Source of the DNA: Sulfitobacter sp. M05
GTDB lineage: Bacteria; Pseudomonadota; Alphaproteobacteria; Rhodobacterales; Rhodobacteraceae
Direction of reading: 5' to 3'
Assembly (NCBI RefSeq): GCF_029285175.1
Contig: NZ_JABEDH010000002.1
Span: 248,001-312,000, forward strand
DNA: 64,000 nucleotides
Below are positions 16,961 through 25,066 of the stretch, piece after piece. Below the pieces are notes generated by a model. The model saw only the letters and a list, made by a program, of their open reading frames with translations, had not been told where the DNA came from and made no database searches. The number at the start of each line of letters is the position of its first letter. The first letter of the stretch is position 1. Position numbers and translations under genes: made by a program.

Positions 16961-17279
16961 GGCGCATTCCTTGTGCAAGGCGGTGACAGCGGCAATAAAA
17001 GCAGCAAGGGAATAGGAAGCGGCAACACAACCGCTGTCAACAGCTATCCTCAGGGAAAATCGGCACCTCTTTCACCCCGCAAATCGCCCAATCCGCCGCC
17101 CCAGGCCCCGACGCCGGCACACAGGCATTCTTGCGCCAGGCTGGACAGGGCAAAATACTGGCCCTACGGTTACCTCAGTTTTGGCCCTACTTGATTCTGC
17201 CGTAAACCAGCAGTGATTGAAGATAGAAGGGGCAAGACACCCCCATTTCGCGCATTCTTTACATCGAAAGGTCTGACCC
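16961..17279 (+). promoter_or_regulatory. Divergent promoter region of protease gene and tpa
   Basis: This 319-bp region lies between divergent genes. It carries two TauR-like boxes close to tpa (listed separately). The rest shows no gene. Confidence 0.6.
17158..17190 (+). promoter_or_regulatory. Two TauR-like direct repeats upstream of tpa
   Basis: ctggccctac at 17158-17167 is repeated as ttggccctac at 17181-17190, an offset of exactly 23 bp. The boxes resemble the CTGGACYTAA direct repeat that I recall for TauR of Rhodobacter capsulatus, and match the three boxes before xsc in sequence and spacing. Confidence 0.7.
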
Positions 17280-18689
17280 ATGGACGGCAACTTCAACGAA
17301 AATGACATCTCTCGCGTTGTCGAGGCGGATCGCGCTCACATCTGGCACCACCTCAGCCAGCACAAGCAATACATGAACGACGACACCGCAAAACAGGTCG
17401 ACCCGCGCATCATCGTTGAAGGCAAAGGCATGCGCGTCTGGGACCAGAAAGGCAAAGAACATCTTGATGCCGTCTCCGGCGGGGTCTGGACCGTCAACGT
17501 CGGTTATGGCCGCGAACGCATCGCCAATGCCGTGCGCGACCAGCTGATCAAACTCAATTATTTCGCAGGGTCCGCCGGCTCCATTCCCGGCTCCAACTTC
17601 GCCGAAAAACTGATCGAGAAAATGCCCGGCATGAGCCGCGTCTATTACGCCAACTCCGGCAGCGAGGCGAACGAAAAGGGCTTTAAGATGGTCCGCCAGA
17701 TCGCCCATAAAAAATACGGCGGCAAGAAACACAAGGTCCTCTACCGCGAGCGCGACTATCACGGCACCACCATCGCGGCCCTATCCGCCGGCGGACAGGA
17801 TGAACGCAATGCGCAATACGGCCCCTTCACCCCGGGCTTTGTCCGCGTGCCCCACTGCATGGAATACCGCGCCTTCGAACAGGATGGCGCACCGCAGGAA
17901 AACTATGGCGTCTGGGCCGCCGACCAAATCGAAAAGGTAATCCTCGCCGAGGGCCCCGATACCGTGGGCAGCCTCTGCCTTGAACCGGTCACCGCAGGCG
18001 GCGGCGTCATCACCCCGCCACAAGGCTATTGGGAACGGGTGCAGGAAATCTGCAAAAAATACGACATCCTGCTGCACATAGACGAGGTGGTCTGTGGCGT
18101 TGGCCGCACCGGCACATGGTTCGGCTACCAGAACTACGGCATCAAACCCGACATGGTGACAATGGCCAAAGGGGTGGCCTCGGGTTACGCCGCCATCTCC
18201 TGCCTTGTGACCACAGAAGAAGTCTTTGACATGTTCAAGGACGATGCCTCTGACCCGATGGGCTATTTCCGCGACATCTCAACATTCGGCGGCTGCACCG
18301 CAGGCCCGACAGCAGGCCTTGAAAACCTCAAGATCATCGAAGAAGAAAACCTGCTCGATAACACCCTCCAGATGGGCGACTACATGCTCGACCAGCTGCG
18401 TGCCCTCTCCGAAAAACACGCCGTCATCGGTGACGTGCGCGGCAAAGGATTGTTCCTTGGCGCCGAACTGGTCGCAGACCGCGACACCCGCGATGCAGCA
18501 CAGGAGGCTATGGTCGCTGCGGTTGTGGGCGACTGCATGAACCAGGGCGTGATCATCGGCATGACCAACCGCTCCGTACCGGGCAAAAACAACACATTGT
18601 GTTTCTCGCCTGCGCTGATCGCCACCAAAGATGACATCGACCAGATCATCACCTCTGTGGATGGTGCCTTGGGGCGTGTCTTCGGCTAA
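17280..18689 (+). CDS. tpa: Taurine-pyruvate aminotransferase
   Basis: The protein is a 469-residue class III PLP aminotransferase. Landmarks are YANSGSEANEKGFKM (phosphate binding), YHGTTIAALSAGG, the acidic LLHIDEVVCGVGRTG, and the Schiff-base lysine in TMAKGVASGYAAIS. It transfers the amino group of taurine to pyruvate, making sulfoacetaldehyde and alanine in the cytosol. The context (tauABC, tauR, xsc) makes taurine the likely substrate rather than another omega-amino acid. Start ATG at 17280 after gaaagg. Monocistronic: two TauR-like boxes before it and a strong terminator after it. Confidence 0.95.
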   Translation: MDGNFNENDISRVVEADRAHIWHHLSQHKQYMNDDTAKQVDPRIIVEGKGMRVWDQKGKEHLDAVSGGVWTVNVGYGRERIANAVRDQLIKLNYFAGSAGSIPGSNFAEKLIEKMPGMSRVYYANSGSEANEKGFKMVRQIAHKKYGGKKHKVLYRERDYHGTTIAALSAGGQDERNAQYGPFTPGFVRVPHCMEYRAFEQDGAPQENYGVWAADQIEKVILAEGPDTVGSLCLEPVTAGGGVITPPQGYWERVQEICKKYDILLHIDEVVCGVGRTGTWFGYQNYGIKPDMVTMAKGVASGYAAISCLVTTEEVFDMFKDDASDPMGYFRDISTFGGCTAGPTAGLENLKIIEEENLLDNTLQMGDYMLDQLRALSEKHAVIGDVRGKGLFLGAELVADRDTRDAAQEAMVAAVVGDCMNQGVIIGMTNRSVPGKNNTLCFSPALIATKDDIDQIITSVDGALGRVFG

Positions 18690-18712
18690 ACCGCCCCCCC
18701 TTAACGACAGAT

Positions 18713-18741
18713 AAAAGCCCCGCCAGATGTGCGGGGCTTTT
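18713..18741 (+). terminator. Rho-independent terminator of tpa
   Basis: A perfect 11-bp stem aaaagccccgc/gcggggctttt with a 7-nt loop runs into tttgcattt, 23 bases after the tpa stop. Confidence 0.92.
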
Positions 18742-18842
18742 GCATTTACCCCGTTGTGCGAAATTCCGCCTGCCCCATCTGACCTGTGGAACCATGCGCC
18801 TCTTCATCTGTTCTCCCTACACACCAACTTTTGGAGAACGTC

Positions 18843-19100
18843 ATGAAAAAGATCCTTCTTTCCGTGCCCCTTATGGCCGCGCTGGCCGCCTGTGCAGATC
18901 AGCAAACCAGCACCCTTGCAGGTGCCGCAATCGGTGCCTCTGCCGGTGCCGCCGTCTCCGGCGAAGATGACAAAATTCTTGGCGCGCTTGTGGGCGGCGC
19001 AGCGGGTGCCGCCGCTGGCAGCTATGTCGGGCGCACCGAATCCGGCTCCTGTATCTACCAGCGCCCCGATGGTTCGCGTTACACCGCCGCTTGCCCCTAA
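18843..19100 (+). CDS. Small glycine-zipper lipoprotein
   Basis: The protein has 85 residues. The lipoprotein signal MKKILLSVPLMAALAAC has a lipobox (LAAC), so the mature protein starts at Cys17. A glycine/alanine-rich zipper follows (GAAIGASAGAAVSG, GALVGGAAGAAAGSYVG), then a short tail with two cysteines (GSCIYQRPDG, TAACP). Similar to the small Gly-zipper outer-membrane lipoproteins related to osmotically induced OsmB/Rz-like proteins. The ATG at 18843 follows tttggaga. Its TAA stop is the first base triplet of repeat copy A. Confidence 0.8.
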   Translation: MKKILLSVPLMAALAACADQQTSTLAGAAIGASAGAAVSGEDDKILGALVGGAAGAAAGSYVGRTESGSCIYQRPDGSRYTAACP

Positions 19101-19197
19101 AGCGTCCCGCCTTCTAACCTGAAGCATTTCGTATCCCCGATATCCAGAGAACGCGCAGCGTGGCAGGGTATCGGGGATACATGTTTAAGGCCTGGCG
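19098..19197 (+). repeat. Palindromic repeat element, copy A
   Basis: A perfect 12-bp stem gtatccccgata (19131-19142)/tatcggggatac (19169-19180) surrounds tccagagaacgcgcagcgtgg and is flanked by taacctgaagcattt and atgtttaagg arms. Homologous to copies B (35240) and C (5612). The lipoprotein stop codon is at its left edge; the convergent BrnA-like gene ends 77 bp beyond it. Confidence 0.85.
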
Positions 19198-19273
19198 TTA
19201 TAAAGGTCTGGCGCTTCGGCGTGCGCTCCCCCCCCCTCAACCGAACCAAATCCCCTTTGGAAATCCCAGACGC

Positions 19274-19627
19274 TTATGAGGAACCTTTGTACCTTTCCCG
19301 CATCTGGACATGTCCACGGTTCAACAGACGCGGTATGTTATTGTCATCGGGAAACCCCTTGATCCCACCGCCCAGCAGCGCGGTCCAATAAATTCGCAAA
19401 ATCTGGTTCATGCGCGGACCGTACCCCGGACCCATCCTGCGAAACCACCGCAACATGTCGCTGTCGATACGGATCGTGACCCGCGTTTTGGCCCGCGGAC
19501 TTGGCGACCCGTATTCCATACCATCCCACTCCAGCGGCAAACTGTCCTGCAACCACGCATCCCGCATACCCAGCTGCAAGTCCTCCAACTCGTACATCAT
19601 CTGCGCATAAGCATCTTTCTTGTTCAC
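19274..19627 (-). CDS. BrnA-like antitoxin family protein, no toxin partner
   Basis: The protein has 117 residues. The segment KTRVTIRIDSDMLRWFRRMGPGYGPRMNQILR matches the ribbon-helix-helix-type core of BrnA antitoxins (typical pattern VTLRLDxDVLxWFRxxGxGYQTRIN). The C-terminal tail is longer than usual. No BrnT-like toxin gene lies upstream or downstream: the neighbours are a repeat element and tauR. It may be an orphan antitoxin turned DNA-binding regulator. It is transcribed divergently from tauR, 272 bp apart. Confidence 0.7.
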   Translation of the reverse strand: MNKKDAYAQMMYELEDLQLGMRDAWLQDSLPLEWDGMEYGSPSPRAKTRVTIRIDSDMLRWFRRMGPGYGPRMNQILRIYWTALLGGGIKGFPDDNNIPRLLNRGHVQMRERYKGSS

Positions 19628-19875
19628 ACCTGTCTCCTTATGACTCCATCAAATATCTATAACCCGCCTGAGCTTTCTTTCTGATGGATGCACCGCACGG
19701 TTTACGGGGGGCGCACAGAGGGTGTACGCAGGGTGCCCGGGCAAAATCTCACAAAATTCTCTGTTTTTGATACCAAATGTCTCATTTTTATTATTTACTA
19801 CTTGGTAAGATCAGAGTATTCTAATAAAATAGCGCAAGTGTTATCGGCATACAGTAATGCCAGATTGAAAGCCAG

Positions 19876-19885
19876 TTCAGTCCAG
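19876..19885 (-). promoter_or_regulatory. Candidate TauR site at tauR (autoregulation)
   Basis: ctggactgaa on the minus strand, 15 bases before the tauR ATG, is identical to the box at 15173-15182 near tauA. Its position between promoter and start would suit autorepression. The 272-bp region around it is AT-rich compared with its surroundings and is gene-free. Confidence 0.45.
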
Positions 19886-19899
19886 CATAGGGTGAAACC

Positions 19900-21360
19900 A
19901 TGGCCCTTCCTGTCGAGACTTTTTTCCTTCACCCTGACGCACAGGGCACCCTGCAACAACAGATACAGCAGATGATCGCGCAGGGCATTCTGTCCGGCCG
20001 TTTCCAGCAGGGTGAAAAGCTGCCATCAACACGCAAACTCGCATCTCATCTGGGCGTCAGCCGCATCACCGTCACCATCGCCTACACCGAATTACTGGCC
20101 AATGACTATCTCGTCTCCAAGGGGCGATCGGGATATTTCGTTTCCGAAAATGCACCAACTCCCCCCTCCTTTACCGCCCCACCAGAAAGTCTTGATGCCG
20201 TCGATTGGGCCCGCGCAATCGGTCAGAAATTCAGTGGCGGCGCAGGGCTGGCCAAGCCACAGGATTGGGCCAAATTCCGCTTTCCCTTTATCTACGGGCA
20301 GGCGGATCAATCACTGTTTGATCACGCCAACTGGCGGCTCTGCGCGCTTCAGGCTTTGGGGCAAAAAGACTTTGCCGCGCTGACCACTGATTACTATGAT
20401 CAGGACGATCCCCAGCTGATCGAATTCATCGCGCGCCACACCTTGCCGCGCCGGGGTATCACCGCCCGCCCGGAACAAATCCTGATCACACTAGGGGCGC
20501 AGAACGCGCTCTGGCTGACCACGCAGGTGCTTTTGACCCAGCGCCGAAACGCGGTCCTCGAAGACCCGTGTTATCCCGCCCTGCGCGACATACTTTCTCA
20601 GTCCCGATGCAATGTTACCCCTGTTCGCGTTGATCAGGACGGGCTTCCGCCGGATGCAATTCCGCCCGAAACCCATGTGGTTTTCACCACGCCGAGCCAC
20701 CAATGCCCGACCAATGCGACCATGCCGATGGAGCGCCGGCGCGCCTTGCTGGACCGCGCCCGCGAGATGGAGGCGCTGATTGTCGAAGACGATTATGAGT
20801 TCGAAATGTCGTTTCTCAAATCGCCCTCACCGGCATTAAAATCACTCGATACGGATGGCCGGGTGATCTATGTCGGCAGCTTTTCAAAATCACTGTTTCC
20901 GGGGCTGCGCCTTGGATATCTGGTTGGTTCCGAACCTTTCATCCGCGAGGCCCGCGCCCTGCGCGCCTCCGTCTTGCGTCACGCCCCCGGCCACATTCAG
21001 CGCACCGCTTCCTATTTCCTGTCGCTGGGTCATTACGATGCATTGATCCGGCGCATGGGCACCGCCCTTCACGAACGCCGGCGTATCATGGAAGAGGCAC
21101 TTGCCGCGCATGATCTACGGATCTCGGGGCGGGGATATTTTGGCGGTTCGTCTTTCTGGATGCGCGCCCCCGATCAGGTCAACACAGATGACCTCGCCCG
21201 CCGGTTGCACGCAAAGGGCGTGCTGATCGAACCGGGCCGCCCGTTCTTCGCCGGCAGTCACCAGCCCGCCAACTATTACCGGCTTGCCTATTCCTCAATC
21301 CCCACCGCCCGCATTCGTGAGGGCGTAGACCTGATTGCACATGAAATTGCGGCCACTTGA
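19900..21360 (+). CDS. tauR: Taurine-responsive MocR-type regulator
   Basis: The 486-residue protein has an N-terminal GntR-type winged helix (about 18-80: KLPSTRKLASHLGVSRITVTIAY as HTH, then GYFVS) and a C-terminal fold-type I aminotransferase domain (about 120-480). The PLP lysine is in GSFSKSLFPGLRLGY and the acidic partner region in IVEDDYEFEM. In Rhodobacter capsulatus TauR activates taurine genes. The placement between tpa and xsc fits that. It is divergent from the BrnA-like gene. Confidence 0.93.
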   Translation: MALPVETFFLHPDAQGTLQQQIQQMIAQGILSGRFQQGEKLPSTRKLASHLGVSRITVTIAYTELLANDYLVSKGRSGYFVSENAPTPPSFTAPPESLDAVDWARAIGQKFSGGAGLAKPQDWAKFRFPFIYGQADQSLFDHANWRLCALQALGQKDFAALTTDYYDQDDPQLIEFIARHTLPRRGITARPEQILITLGAQNALWLTTQVLLTQRRNAVLEDPCYPALRDILSQSRCNVTPVRVDQDGLPPDAIPPETHVVFTTPSHQCPTNATMPMERRRALLDRAREMEALIVEDDYEFEMSFLKSPSPALKSLDTDGRVIYVGSFSKSLFPGLRLGYLVGSEPFIREARALRASVLRHAPGHIQRTASYFLSLGHYDALIRRMGTALHERRRIMEEALAAHDLRISGRGYFGGSSFWMRAPDQVNTDDLARRLHAKGVLIEPGRPFFAGSHQPANYYRLAYSSIPTARIREGVDLIAHEIAAT

Positions 21361-21364
21361 TGAT

Positions 21365-21420
21365 TTGGACCTACGACCTGATGTCATTTGGTCCTAACTC
21401 CCGCGCGACCATGGGCCTAC
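21365..21420 (+). promoter_or_regulatory. Three TauR-like direct repeats upstream of xsc
   Basis: Boxes ttggacctac (21365-21374), ttggtcctaa (21388-21397) and atgggcctac (21411-21420) follow each other at exactly 23 bp. The same motif and spacing occur before tpa. They lie 47-102 bp upstream of the xsc ATG, a usual place for an activator. Confidence 0.72.
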
Positions 21421-21466
21421 CCTGCCCCAGAATCGCACCCCTACAAAATCTTAAGGATTAGCTGCT

Positions 21467-23248
21467 ATGAAAATGACCACCGAAGAGGCCTTCGTCAAAG
21501 TCCTCCAGATGCACGGCATCGACAATGCATTCGGGATCATTGGCTCCGCCATGATGCCGATCTCTGACTTATTTCCGGCGGCGGGGATCAAATTTTGGGA
21601 CTGCGCGCATGAAACCTCTGGTGGCATGATCGCGGACGGCTACACACGCGCGTCCGGCAAGATGTCGATGGCCATCGCACAGAACGGTCCAGGCATCACC
21701 AACTTTGTCACCCCGATCAAGACCGCGTATTGGAACCACACACCGATGCTGCTGGTCACGCCACAGGCTGCAAACAAAACAATCGGTCAGGGCGGCTTTC
21801 AGGAAATCGAACAGATGAAACTGTTCGAAGACATGGTCTGCTATCAGGAAGAGGTCCGCGACCCGTCGCGTATGGCCGAAGTTCTGAACCGCGTGATCGA
21901 GAAAGCATGGCGCGGCTCTGCCCCCGCCCAGATCAACGTGCCACGTGATTTCTGGACACAGGTGATCGACATCGAATTGCCCCAGATCATCCGCCTTGAA
22001 CGCCCGCAGGGCGGCGAGCAAGCGGTGCAGGACGCGGCAAAACTGCTCTCCGAAGCGGAATTCCCGGTGATCCTGAACGGCGCAGGTGTGGTCCTGTCCG
22101 GCGGTATCGATGCAAGCGCCAGACTGGCCGAAGCACTGGACGCGCCGGTTGCCTGCAACTACCAGCACAACGACGCCTTTCCCGGCAGCCATCCGCTGGC
22201 GGTTGGCCCGTTGGGTTATAACGGGTCCAAGGCGGCGATGGAAATCATCCAGAAAGCCGATGTTGTTCTGGCCCTTGGCAACCGCTTGAACCCGTTCTCC
22301 ACCTTGCCCGGCTACGGCATGAACTACTGGCCCACAGAAGCGAAAGTCATCCAGGTCGATATCAACTCTGACCGGATCGGCCTGACCAAAAAGGTCGATG
22401 TGGCAATTCAGGGCGATGCAAAACGGGTTGCCGAACAGCTGCTGGAGAACCTCGGAGCCGGGGCCGGCGACAAAGGCCGCCAAGAGCGTAAAGATCTGGT
22501 GGCACTGACAAAATCCCGCTGGGCACAAGAACTGTCCTCGATGGATCACGAAGACGATACCGACGAAGGCATCGACTGGAACGAGCGCGCCCGCAACCGC
22601 CAGCCAGACCGTATGGCCCCGCGTCAGGCATGGCGTGCGATCATGTCGGCAATGCCAAAGGATGCAATCATTTCCTCTGACATTGGCAACAACTGTGCCA
22701 TCGGCAACGCCTACCCGTCCTTTGACAAGGGCCGCAAGTATCTGGCACCCGGCCTGTTCGGCCCCTGCGGCTATGGCCTGCCTGCGATCCTTGGCGCAAA
22801 AATCGGTTGCCCCGATGTGCCAGTGATCGGCTTTGCCGGTGACGGTGCATTCGGTATTTCAATGAACGAAATGACCGCCTGTGGCCGCGGTGACTGGCCA
22901 GCAATCACCATGGTGATCTTCCGTAACTACCAGTGGGGCGCGGAAAAGCGTAACACCACCCTGTGGTTCGATGACAACTTTGTCGGCACCGAACTGAACC
23001 TTGACGTGAACTATGCAAAAATCGCTGATGGCTGTGGCCTGAAGGGCGTGCAGGTCACCGGCATGGAAGAGCTGACAACCGCGCTGAACACCGCTGTGAA
23101 AGAACAGATGAACGATGGCGTCACCACGTTTATCGAAGTGGTCCTGAACCAGGAACTGGGTGAACCTTTCCGCCGCGATGCGATGAAAAAGCCGGTGTCA
23201 GTGGCAGGCATCAGCAAAGACGACATGCGCCCGCAGGTGCATACCTGA
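21467..23248 (+). CDS. xsc: Sulfoacetaldehyde acetyltransferase
   Basis: The protein is a 593-residue ThDP enzyme. Its N-terminal Pyr domain has FGIIGSAMMPISDLF and the cofactor glutamate in CAHETSGGMIADG; a central domain follows (about 190-330). The C-terminal PP domain has FAGDGAFGISMNEM and RNYQWGAEKRN. It converts sulfoacetaldehyde and phosphate to acetyl phosphate and sulfite in the cytosol. Length and motifs match roseobacter Xsc. It is first of a gene set xsc-pta-tauE-soeABC with small gaps (39, -4, 10, 79, -1 bp), probably one transcript driven from the TauR boxes. Confidence 0.97.
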   Translation: MKMTTEEAFVKVLQMHGIDNAFGIIGSAMMPISDLFPAAGIKFWDCAHETSGGMIADGYTRASGKMSMAIAQNGPGITNFVTPIKTAYWNHTPMLLVTPQAANKTIGQGGFQEIEQMKLFEDMVCYQEEVRDPSRMAEVLNRVIEKAWRGSAPAQINVPRDFWTQVIDIELPQIIRLERPQGGEQAVQDAAKLLSEAEFPVILNGAGVVLSGGIDASARLAEALDAPVACNYQHNDAFPGSHPLAVGPLGYNGSKAAMEIIQKADVVLALGNRLNPFSTLPGYGMNYWPTEAKVIQVDINSDRIGLTKKVDVAIQGDAKRVAEQLLENLGAGAGDKGRQERKDLVALTKSRWAQELSSMDHEDDTDEGIDWNERARNRQPDRMAPRQAWRAIMSAMPKDAIISSDIGNNCAIGNAYPSFDKGRKYLAPGLFGPCGYGLPAILGAKIGCPDVPVIGFAGDGAFGISMNEMTACGRGDWPAITMVIFRNYQWGAEKRNTTLWFDDNFVGTELNLDVNYAKIADGCGLKGVQVTGMEELTTALNTAVKEQMNDGVTTFIEVVLNQELGEPFRRDAMKKPVSVAGISKDDMRPQVHT

Positions 23249-23287
23249 GAACTGCCACAACCGGCAAAAACGACAGAAGGACAGGCC

Positions 23288-24298
23288 ATGACAATGCTGC
23301 AAGAGCTTCGCAACCGCGCAGCGTCACGGCCTGCCCGTATCGTCCTAAGCGAAGGTCACGATCCCCGGATCGTGGCCGGTGCGCTTGCAGCAACCCGAGC
23401 GGGGATTGCCCATGTCACACTGGTTGCCCCCCGCGCGAAGGTGTTGGCCCTTTTGACTGATGCAGGTGCCACCGACAGCGATGAAATCGCTATCGAAGAC
23501 CCGGCAACATCTGATCTGACCGCCGAGGTCGCCCAAAGCTATTACAACCTGCGCAAACACAAGAACATTCGCGAGGATTATGCCGCCGAACAGGCTCGCG
23601 ACCCGCTCGTCTTTGCGGCAATGATGGTGCGCAACGGCCAGGCGGACGGCACCGTCGGCGGGGCAGTCGCCACCACATCCGATACCGTTCGCGCCGCCTT
23701 GCAGGTGATTGGCAAAGCCAAAGATGCACCATTGGTATCCAGCTTTTTCCTGATGGCATTGCCGCAGGGCCACCCTTCTGGCCGCGCTGCAATGACCTTT
23801 GGCGATTGTGGTCTGGTGATTGATCCTGACGCCGAAGAACTGGCCGCCATCGCGGCGGCGTCCGCAGCATCACACCAGCAGTTGCTGGGCGAAAAGCCAA
23901 AGGTCGCACTGCTCAGCTTTTCCACAATGGGCAGCGCAACCCATCCCAATGTCACCAAGGTGACCGAGGCCACCGCGCGCCTGAAACAACAACATCCCGA
24001 CCTTGATGCGGACGGCGAGCTGCAATTTGATGCGGCCTTTACCCCCGCGGTCGGCACCTCCAAGGCCCCCGGATCAACGGTTGCTGGCCAGGCCAATGTG
24101 ATGATTTTCCCGAACCTAGATGCCGGCAACATCGGCTATAAAATTGCACAGCGTATCGGGGGGTGCAGTGCCATCGGCCCGGTCTTACAGGGACTGGCCA
24201 AACCCGCCAACGACCTGTCACGCGGCTGTAATGCCGAGGATGTCACCAATATGATCGCTGTTACGGTGCTTCAGGCCCGCCAGTCGCAGCCCACATGA
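23288..24298 (+). CDS. pta: Phosphate acetyltransferase
   Basis: The protein has 336 residues, the PTA_PTB domain form without the long N-terminal regulatory part. Landmarks: IVLSEGHDPRIVAGA, VGGAVATTSDTVRAALQVIG, SFSTMGSATHPNV, and the C-terminal FPNLDAGNIGYKIAQR. It turns the acetyl phosphate made by Xsc into acetyl-CoA. The ATG at 23288 follows gaaggacaggcc. The stop overlaps the start of the exporter gene. Confidence 0.95.
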   Translation: MTMLQELRNRAASRPARIVLSEGHDPRIVAGALAATRAGIAHVTLVAPRAKVLALLTDAGATDSDEIAIEDPATSDLTAEVAQSYYNLRKHKNIREDYAAEQARDPLVFAAMMVRNGQADGTVGGAVATTSDTVRAALQVIGKAKDAPLVSSFFLMALPQGHPSGRAAMTFGDCGLVIDPDAEELAAIAAASAASHQQLLGEKPKVALLSFSTMGSATHPNVTKVTEATARLKQQHPDLDADGELQFDAAFTPAVGTSKAPGSTVAGQANVMIFPNLDAGNIGYKIAQRIGGCSAIGPVLQGLAKPANDLSRGCNAEDVTNMIAVTVLQARQSQPT

Positions 24299-25056
24299 TG
24301 GACAGCCTCTGGAACGCTTTGTCCCTGACACCAGCCCAGGCCTGCGCCTTGGCTGCAATCTTTGTCGCGGCGGGGCTGGTGCGCGGGTTCACCGGCTTTG
24401 CCCTGTCGGCCTTTGGTCTGGCCCTTGCCGTATTGATCCTGCCCCCGATTGAGTTGATCCCGATCATGTGGTGGCTTGAGATTGGTGCCTCGCTGATGAT
24501 GATCCGCGCCGGATGGGACGGTGCTGACCTGCGTGCCGCGGCCATCCTGACCGCCGGTAGCGCCCTTGGTGTCTTTGCCGGCGTCGGCCTGACCGTCGCG
24601 CTGGACCCTGCCGTCTCCAAACAAATTGCCTTGGTCATCCTGATTGCGCTGGCCGCGCTACAGTTGGGGAAGATCCGTATCCGCGCCCTCGACAGCACCA
24701 CAGGCACCGCCACAACCGGCCTCATTGCCGGCATCGTCACCGGGTTGGCCGGGGTCGGCGGCATGGTGGTTGCCCTATATGTACTGGCGCGGGATGCCGA
24801 ACCGCGGGTGATGCGGGCCACATTGGTCGCGTTTTTGCTGTTCGGCACCGTGACCTCGCTGCTGACCCATCTTTATTACGGCACAATGAACGCGACCGCC
24901 GCCACACGCGGGCTGTTCTTTCTCGTCCCCTGCCTGATCGGTGTCTTTCTGGGGCAAAAGCTTTTCACACCGAAATTACAGCCCTACTATCGCAGTGTCT
25001 GCCTCACGTTGTTGATCGGCCTTGGCGTCGTATCCCTTGTGCGCAGCGCCATTTGA
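24295..25056 (+). CDS. tauE: TauE/SafE family sulfite/sulfoacetate exporter-like permease
   Basis: The 253-residue membrane protein has about seven or eight segments and the paired TauE/SafE motifs GLVRGFTGFALSAFGLAL (N-half) and GIVTGLAGVGGMVVALYVL (C-half). TauE in Cupriavidus necator is proposed to export sulfite from taurine dissimilation. Position between pta and soeA suggests it vents surplus sulfite. The start can be either ATG at 24295 or 24298; both overlap the pta TGA. The substrate is inferred from context. Confidence 0.88.
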   Translation: MMDSLWNALSLTPAQACALAAIFVAAGLVRGFTGFALSAFGLALAVLILPPIELIPIMWWLEIGASLMMIRAGWDGADLRAAAILTAGSALGVFAGVGLTVALDPAVSKQIALVILIALAALQLGKIRIRALDSTTGTATTGLIAGIVTGLAGVGGMVVALYVLARDAEPRVMRATLVAFLLFGTVTSLLTHLYYGTMNATAATRGLFFLVPCLIGVFLGQKLFTPKLQPYYRSVCLTLLIGLGVVSLVRSAI

Positions 25057-25066
25057 AGGAACGCAT

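Noticed and set aside
21569-22549. 326-residue minus-strand ORF within xsc
   Set aside because: Antisense to a complete ThDP enzyme; Cys/His-rich composition without any domain.
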